In this document: positions 8,509-12,903 of the stretch, in pieces
Position numbering within the stretch: position 1 is the first letter of the stretch
Layout of the letters: each line of letters begins with the position of its first letter
NCBI GenBank assembly: GCA_946886865.1
Contig: CAMPJI010000066.1
Coordinates: 1-12,903, forward strand
From: an uncultured Lysobacterales bacterium
GTDB lineage: Bacteria; Pseudomonadota; Gammaproteobacteria; Xanthomonadales; Xanthomonadaceae
Reading direction: 5' to 3'
Length of the DNA stretch: 12,903 bases
The notes under the pieces: model-generated
The model's input: the letters and a program-made list of their open reading frames with translations, nothing else
Database searches by the model: none
What the model was told of the DNA's origin: nothing
Translations under genes and position numbers: made by a program

Positions 8509-8677
8509 TGCAGGAGCGGCTTCAGCCGCGAGCGCGTGCCCGAAAGGCCCTCACCTGTAGGAGCGACGTGAGTCGCGATCCGCGCCATCCGGAGGGATCA
8601 CGGTCGCGACTCACGTCGCTCCTACAAGAGAGCGGTGTTGTGCAGGTACGGCCCTCGCGGCTGAGGCCGCTCCTACA
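8509..8677. repeat. Composite REP module 5 (A-B-B'-A')
   Basis: A is at 8509-8532, B at 8556-8579, inverted B' at 8603-8626 and inverted A' at 8654-8677 (one change in the loop). B and B' are perfect over 23 bases with a 23-base central spacer. The A-B spacer (8533-8555) matches that of module 4 at 18 of 23 positions, pointing to duplication of the whole module. It sits between two minus-strand genes, downstream of the 114-residue gene and upstream of the PP-loop ATPase gene. The remaining bases, 8437-8508 and 8678-8709, show no clear promoter or terminator. Confidence 0.95.
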
Positions 8678-8709
8678 CGGGGCGATGCGGGGCGCCGGAG
8701 CGCACCGCC

Positions 8710-9054
8710 TCAGGCGGCGGTGACGTCCCGCAGCTCCCACGCGCTGCCGGCCAGCAGGCGCAGGCGCTGCTTGAGGACGTGACCGGGGATGGAGCTGGTG
8801 ACCTTCAGGTCGATGTGCAGGTCGTGCTGTTCACCGTGCACCACGGCACCGGGATCGGTGGCGCCCAGTGCCGGGTCGACCTCGTCCGGCTCGTCCTGGA
8901 GCAGGCGCCAGCGCTCGAACAATGCGGGTTCGCGCAACGCGTCCTGCAGCTGCTCGGCGAAGCTTTCCGCGCCCTGCGCGGTGAACGACAGCGACGGCGT
9001 AGCGCCGCGGGCGCGGCTGCCGTCGGGGAGTCGGATGTAGTAGCGGGTGGCCAT
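8710..9054 (-). CDS. Conserved-looking protein of unknown function, 114 residues
   Basis: Begins with ATG 9054 after GAGG spaced 8 bases and encodes MATRYYIRLPDGSRARG onward to a TGA at 8710-8712. It is acidic and soluble-looking, with no signal peptide, membrane segment or cysteine. An N-terminal beta-strand (YYIRLPDG) is followed by a helix (about 27-40, ESFAEQLQDALRE), an acidic linker (about 50-70) and a C-terminal part with HDLHIDLKVTSSIP and a basic helix HVLKQRLRLLAG. It resembles short hypothetical proteins I associate with Xanthomonadaceae, but I recognise no domain and give no function. The frame stays open to 9351, but the extra N-terminal part is arginine/proline-rich, covers the terminator hairpin and has no protein character. 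Frame length, codon use and the ribosome binding site support a real gene. Confidence 0.7.
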   Translation of the reverse strand: MATRYYIRLPDGSRARGATPSLSFTAQGAESFAEQLQDALREPALFERWRLLQDEPDEVDPALGATDPGAVVHGEQHDLHIDLKVTSSIPGHVLKQRLRLLAGSAWELRDVTAA

Positions 9055-9153
9055 GGTCGGCGCCTCGTTCGGGAATGGGGTCAGCGTAGGCGCGCCCGGC
9101 TCCACCGGCCGTGAACGCTCCACCATCGGGGTGCCCCTTCCCCTCCCGGGAAG

Positions 9154-9185
9154 AACGGGGCGCCCGGCCCGCCGGACGCCCCGTT
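9154..9185 (-). terminator. Intrinsic terminator-like hairpin after the amidohydrolase gene
   Basis: AACGGGGCG (9154-9162) pairs perfectly with CGCCCCGTT (9177-9185). After one mismatch, an inner CCGGC/GCCGG continues the stem. Read on the minus strand the hairpin is followed by the weakly T-rich TTCTTCCC, so it fits termination of the minus-strand gene ending at 9227, 42 bases upstream. A second small hairpin, CTTCCC/GGGAAG (9137-9153), lies next to it. The 172-base gap 9055-9226 contains no REP module. Confidence 0.6.
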
Positions 9186-9226
9186 GCCGGCCCCGCGCCC
9201 GTCGCGCGATCCGGCCCCCTGCCTCT

Positions 9227-12200
9227 TCAGTGAACGTGGCCCGCGCCGCCCTTCGGACAATGGCAGACCGCGGTCGGCCCGAACTGGGTGCCGAAGGTCT
9301 GGCCGTCGCGGTGGCGCTGCCAGTAGAAGACCGGCGCGGGGGCGGCGTCATTGCCGATCTCGGCCATGTCGGCGTCCACGTCGAACAGGCGGCCGTCGAC
9401 CATCACGTAGCGCGTGTCGACGGTGGCGCGGATGTTCTCCAGCGGGTTGCTGTCGAGCACCACCAGGTCGGCCTGCTTACCGACCTCCAGCGAGCCGATC
9501 TGGCGCGACAGGCCCAGGTAATCGGCGCCGTCGATGGTGAACGCGCGCAGCGCCTCGAAGTTGGAGAACCCGCCCTGGGTCAGCATCCATGCCTCCCAGT
9601 TCGGGCTCAGGCCCTGCAGCTGGCCGTGGCCGCCGACCTGGATCTTGACCCCGGCGTCGCGCAGCGTCTTCTTGGCCTTGGCGACCTCGATGTGCCAGTA
9701 GTCCCAGTCCGGCGCGGTCTCGCGGCGGATGCTGCGCGCGTCCAGCGTCTCGCGCGGGAAGAAGCGGTTGAGCTTCTCGTCTTCCCAGACGTTGTCTCGC
9801 GCGTACCACCAGTACTCGCCCGACAGCCCGCCGTAGCTGACCACCAGCGTCGGCGTGTTGCGCACGTCGGTCTGCGACCACATCTGCACCACGTCCTTGT
9901 AGAGCGGCGCCACCGGGATGTTGTGCTCGATGCCGGTGGCGCCGTCCAGGATCATCGTCATGTTGTGGTGGAAGGTGGAGCCGCCTTCCTCCACCACCAG
10001 CATGCCCAGCTCGCGCGCGGCGGTGTTGATCTGCTGGCGCTGGTCGCGGCGCGGCTGGTTGTAGCTCTTCACCGAGAACGCACCATTGGCCTTCATGCGG
10101 CGCAGGTGGCTGCGCGCGTCGTCGAGGGAATTGACCACCGCCTTGAAGTCGCCGTCGGCGCCGTAGAGGATCGTGCCGGTGGAGAACACGCGCGGGCCGA
10201 CCATGCGTCCGGCCTTCTGCAGCTCGGCTTCTGAGAACACGAACTCGGTCGTCGCCGACGGGTCGTGCATGGTGGTGATGCCGAATGCCAGGTTGCTGTA
10301 GTACGCCCAGTTCTGCTGCGGAACCACGCCCTGGCCGAAGTGCGCCGCGTGCGCGTGCGCGTCCACGTAGCCCGGGACGATGGTCTTGCCGCTGGCGTCG
10401 ATGACGTTGGCGCCGGTGGGGATATCCACCGATGCCCCGACCGCCTCGATCACGTCGCCGCGCAAGACGATGGTGCCGCGCTCGATGACCTCCTCGGCGT
10501 TCTCGGCATCGCGCATGGTGACGATGCGCGCGTTGGTGAAGGCGACCACTTCGTCGGGCGCGTCCACCGGGACGGTCAGGCCCATCGGGATGCCCGGCTC
10601 CTCGAAGCTGGGCTTGGCTGGCTCGGCGGGGGCGTCGGGCAGGAAGGCGACGGCCTGGTCGAGCTCGCGCGAGTGGTAGCGGTCGCCCACCATCCAGTGC
10701 AGCGACTTCGAGTCCGCGCCCCAGTGCAGGTAGCTGCCCACGTCGGCGCTGACCTGCGTCACCGGCACCGCCTTGCTCTCCTTGCTCAGCTCCACGGCCT
10801 TGCCGGTGGTGACCAGCGGCGCGACGTAGGCGTTGAACAGCTCGGTGAAGGCGACCCACTTGCCGTCCGGGCTCAGGTGCACGGCGTCGACGTACTTGAG
10901 GTCGAACACCTCGCGCGGGTCCTCGCCGTTGAGGCCGACCGACATCAGCTTCTTCTCCAGCCCGCCGCCGGTCAGGTAGTAGACGCGCGTGCCGTCGGCG
11001 TTGAACTGCGGGGATTCGCCGCTGTCGGCTACGCGCACCGCCTCGCCGCCGCCGGCCGGCATCACGTAGATGCCGCGCTCCTGCGACCACAGGCTGCCGG
11101 TCAGCCCGCCGCCGCCGGTCTTGCTGTAGACGATGCGGCGGCCGTCGGGCGAGAACCTCGGCCCGTAGTAGAAGCCCTTCTCGTCGGTCAGGCGCTTGCC
11201 GGTGCCGCCGCCGCCCGCGTCGCGCACGTAGATCGCGCCGAGCGCCTCGTCCGACCACGTCGTGTACAGCAGCTTGCGGCCGTCGGCGCTGAAGCTGGGC
11301 TGGTATTCGTAGAGGCCGTCGTTGCCAGTCAGCCGCTGCGGCGTGCCGTCCGGCAGCTGCTTGCGCCACAGGTGGCCGACCGCATGGAATACCACGGTGC
11401 GGCCATCGGCGCTGGTGGCAACGTCGCGGATCATCTTCGGCGCGAAGCTGCCTTCATCGATGCTCTGCTCGAAGCGCAACGCGTTGGTAGCCGTCTGCTC
11501 GACGCGGGCGGTGAACGGGATGTTGCGCGCCTCGCCGCTGGCGATGTCGACGCGCCACAGCTTGCCCTGCGCCCACAGCACCACGGCGCGGTTGTCGGGC
11601 GTCCAGTCGAAGCCCGTGTATGGCCCGAAGATGGCCCACGCCTCCTGCTGGTCGTGGCTCAGTCCGTCCCACACCGGGCGCACCCGGCCGCTGGCCAAGT
11701 CCATCACGTGCAGCACGGACTTGTCGCGGATGCGCTTCACGAACGCCAGCGACGTGCCGTCGGGCGAGGGCTGCGGCCGCACCGCACCGCCGGCGGTGCC
11801 GATGAGCGTGTCGATCTCGCCGGTCTCGCGGTCCAGGCGCTTGATCGCGTAGATCACCCCGTGCGGGTCCTTGTTGTACTGGAAGGTCGGGCCTTGGCTG
11901 ACGTCCTCGGAGAAGTACACGTAGCGGCCGTCGGGCGACACCGCCGGTTCGCCCAGGTCCTGCTGGTCGTTCTTCTGCTTGGTCAGCTGCACGCCGCCGC
12001 CGGCGCCCTGCGTGCCGCTGTGGTGGTACATCCACAACTCGCCGGCGCCGAGCGAGCGCTCGCCGGTGAAGTGCTTGCGGCCGATGATGAACTGGCCATC
12101 CGGCGTCCAGGCCGGGTTATTGAGCAGGCGGAAGTCCTCCTTCGTCACCTGCACCGGGTTGCGGCCATCGGTATCGATGCGCCACAGGTTGTTGCCGCCA

Positions 12201-12679
12201 CCGCGGTCGGAAGTGAAGGCCAACTCGCGCCCGTCGGGCGAGAAGCGCGGCTGCACGTCCCACGCCGGGCCGGACGTGACGCGCTGCGCGGTGCCGCCGC
12301 CGATCGGCAGCAGGTACAGGTCGCCCAGCAGCGAGAACGCCAGCTGGCGACCGTCGGGCGACACGTCCACATCCATCCACGTGCCTTCGTCGGTGTCGAA
12401 GGCGATGGTCGTGGTCGGGCCGTGCGCGGTCGACACGTCCCACTTCGCCTCCTCGGCTTCGCCGTCCTTGCGCGCGCCGCGCGCGGTCTGCAGCGGGGCC
12501 TGCGCCGGGTCGTTGCCGACCGGGTCGAGCGCGTCCTGCTCCAGTTGCACGGGCGGTGCGTCTTCTTCGGCCTGTTCCCGTGGAGCGGGCGGCGGCGTGG
12601 GTTGCGGCTGCTGGGCGAAGGCGGGGGTGGCGAGCGCGCTGGCGAGCGCGAGGACGAGCAGGCGACGGGTCGGGATCAT
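9227..12679 (-). CDS. Exported TolB-like beta-propeller / amidohydrolase fusion protein
   Basis: A predicted periplasmic or secreted hydrolase of 1150 residues. MIPTRRLLVLALASALATPAFA (1-22) is a clear Sec signal peptide with cleavage at AFA-QQ, followed by a Pro/Gln/Glu-rich linker (23-80). Residues about 95-680 carry roughly a dozen PD40/WD40-like strands (S/T-P/A-DG repeats near 107, 147, 192, 248, 305, 360, 423, 464, 510, 560, 603), probably two propellers. Residues about 710-1100 form a metal-dependent amidohydrolase: DAHAHAAH (773-780, ligands His775 and His777), candidate Lys871, His904/905 and His919, and the C-terminal barrel-closing GKQADLVVLDSNPL. Where many relatives have a catalytic Asp (GSD), this one reads GGHG with His1018. 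Peptidase or imide/lactam substrates are possible; the true substrate is unknown. The only two cysteines, 1139 and 1141, are in the C-terminal CHCPKGGAGHVH. The start at 12679 is fixed by the signal peptide; the ribosome binding site is weak. Confidence 0.92.
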   Translation of the reverse strand: MIPTRRLLVLALASALATPAFAQQPQPTPPPAPREQAEEDAPPVQLEQDALDPVGNDPAQAPLQTARGARKDGEAEEAKWDVSTAHGPTTTIAFDTDEGTWMDVDVSPDGRQLAFSLLGDLYLLPIGGGTAQRVTSGPAWDVQPRFSPDGRELAFTSDRGGGNNLWRIDTDGRNPVQVTKEDFRLLNNPAWTPDGQFIIGRKHFTGERSLGAGELWMYHHSGTQGAGGGVQLTKQKNDQQDLGEPAVSPDGRYVYFSEDVSQGPTFQYNKDPHGVIYAIKRLDRETGEIDTLIGTAGGAVRPQPSPDGTSLAFVKRIRDKSVLHVMDLASGRVRPVWDGLSHDQQEAWAIFGPYTGFDWTPDNRAVVLWAQGKLWRVDIASGEARNIPFTARVEQTATNALRFEQSIDEGSFAPKMIRDVATSADGRTVVFHAVGHLWRKQLPDGTPQRLTGNDGLYEYQPSFSADGRKLLYTTWSDEALGAIYVRDAGGGGTGKRLTDEKGFYYGPRFSPDGRRIVYSKTGGGGLTGSLWSQERGIYVMPAGGGEAVRVADSGESPQFNADGTRVYYLTGGGLEKKLMSVGLNGEDPREVFDLKYVDAVHLSPDGKWVAFTELFNAYVAPLVTTGKAVELSKESKAVPVTQVSADVGSYLHWGADSKSLHWMVGDRYHSRELDQAVAFLPDAPAEPAKPSFEEPGIPMGLTVPVDAPDEVVAFTNARIVTMRDAENAEEVIERGTIVLRGDVIEAVGASVDIPTGANVIDASGKTIVPGYVDAHAHAAHFGQGVVPQQNWAYYSNLAFGITTMHDPSATTEFVFSEAELQKAGRMVGPRVFSTGTILYGADGDFKAVVNSLDDARSHLRRMKANGAFSVKSYNQPRRDQRQQINTAARELGMLVVEEGGSTFHHNMTMILDGATGIEHNIPVAPLYKDVVQMWSQTDVRNTPTLVVSYGGLSGEYWWYARDNVWEDEKLNRFFPRETLDARSIRRETAPDWDYWHIEVAKAKKTLRDAGVKIQVGGHGQLQGLSPNWEAWMLTQGGFSNFEALRAFTIDGADYLGLSRQIGSLEVGKQADLVVLDSNPLENIRATVDTRYVMVDGRLFDVDADMAEIGNDAAPAPVFYWQRHRDGQTFGTQFGPTAVCHCPKGGAGHVH

Positions 12680-12707
12680 TGCAGGGCCGATGGCGAACGA
12701 ATCCCGC

Positions 12708-12713
12708 AGCCTA
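12708..12713 (-). promoter_or_regulatory. Possible -10 box of the amidohydrolase gene
   Basis: TAGGCT on the minus strand lies 28 bases before ATG 12679, which would give a leader of about 20-25 nt. No convincing -35 box is seen 16-18 bases further upstream. The call rests on position and a weak match. The remainder of the 12680-12807 gap holds nothing else I can support. Confidence 0.25.
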
Positions 12714-12807
12714 GCGGCGATCCGCCCGCGCCATGTAGGCCGGAAGTCCTGCCGGGCCGTGCCGCATGTGGCGGTTCGGGTGTTTGCCCGCTTCTACAGG
12801 AGATGCG

Positions 12808-12903
12808 TTACTCGAACGGCACGGTTTCCGCGGCGAAGCCCACCACCAGCGCGCCCTTGCCGACGTTGACCATGCCGGTGAGGCTCATGACGCTCTCGAA
12901 CAG
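12808..12903 (-). CDS. C-terminal end of an unidentified protein; cut by window edge
   Basis: A minus-strand frame enters from the right edge and ends at TAA (12808-12810), giving 31 residues that begin LFESVMSLTGMVNVGKG and end in ETVPFE. The composition is protein-like and includes a hydrophobic stretch (GALVVGFAA). I do not recognise the family. It is on the same strand as the amidohydrolase gene, which starts 128 bases further on, but the gap contains a possible promoter, so a shared transcript is uncertain. Confidence 0.55.
   Translation of the reverse strand: MFESVMSLTGMVNVGKGALVVGFAAETVPFE

Noticed and set aside
8703..8722. CACCGC/GCGGTG hairpin at the stop codon of the 114-residue gene as a terminator
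   Set aside because: Short stem overlapping the coding end and no T-tract on the minus strand; common by chance at this GC content.
9055..9351. N-terminal extension of the 114-residue gene up to 9351
   Set aside because: The extension would be Arg/Pro-rich, read through the terminator hairpin and overlap the amidohydrolase 3' end; ATG 9054 has a ribosome binding site.
9477..11369. Second long minus-strand frame of 630 codons within the amidohydrolase gene
   Set aside because: Arg/Ala/Gly-rich out-of-phase reading of the same region; no start signal or domain.
12733..12762. TGTAGG followed by an imperfect CCGG hairpin, considered as a sixth REP
   Set aside because: Only the six-base head matches; the stem differs from both families and no inverted partner is present.

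Overview
The window is very GC-rich DNA from a gammaproteobacterium, most likely the Lysobacter/Luteimonas side of the Xanthomonadaceae. This is inferred from the plant-type glutamate-cysteine ligase, the FrmR/class III ADH/S-formylglutathione hydrolase cluster, and dispersed TGTAGGAGCG-headed extragenic palindromes. It is ordinary chromosome with no phage, IS, CRISPR array, tRNA or rRNA visible. The unusual content is in the intergenic repeats.

Layout, left to right. Plus strand: the last 32 codons of a GTPase that looks like EngB; gshA (glutamate-cysteine ligase) with its own promoter; a 336-base gap holding a small inverted-repeat element; ppc (phosphoenolpyruvate carboxylase); then frmR-frmA-frmB, a formaldehyde-detoxification operon behind a recognisable FrmR/RcnR-type operator. 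Minus strand: a PP-loop ATPase of the DUF71/Dph6-like family, convergent with frmB; a 114-residue protein of unknown function; a terminator; a 1150-residue exported beta-propeller/amidohydrolase fusion; and the C-terminal end of an unidentified gene at the right edge.

The genes have a glutathione theme. GshA makes gamma-glutamylcysteine, the first step to glutathione. Glutathione traps formaldehyde as S-hydroxymethylglutathione, FrmA oxidises that to S-formylglutathione, FrmB hydrolyses it to formate and glutathione, and FrmR derepresses the operon when formaldehyde is present. Ppc feeds oxaloacetate to the TCA cycle and has no obvious direct link.

The most striking observation is a composite REP module. 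Two palindrome families, A (stem-loop GCGGC-TTCA-GCCGC) and B (GCGAC-GTGA-GTCGC), share the same TGTAGGAGCG head and are always nested in the order A, B, B-inverted, A-inverted. The module occurs five times (109-261, 4933-5118, 6610-6761, 7620-7739, 8509-8677), and between ppc and the 114-residue gene every gap longer than 100 bases contains one. One copy lies inside the frm operon, one ends 5 bases before the frmR operator, and one supplies the stop codon of the PP-loop ATPase gene.
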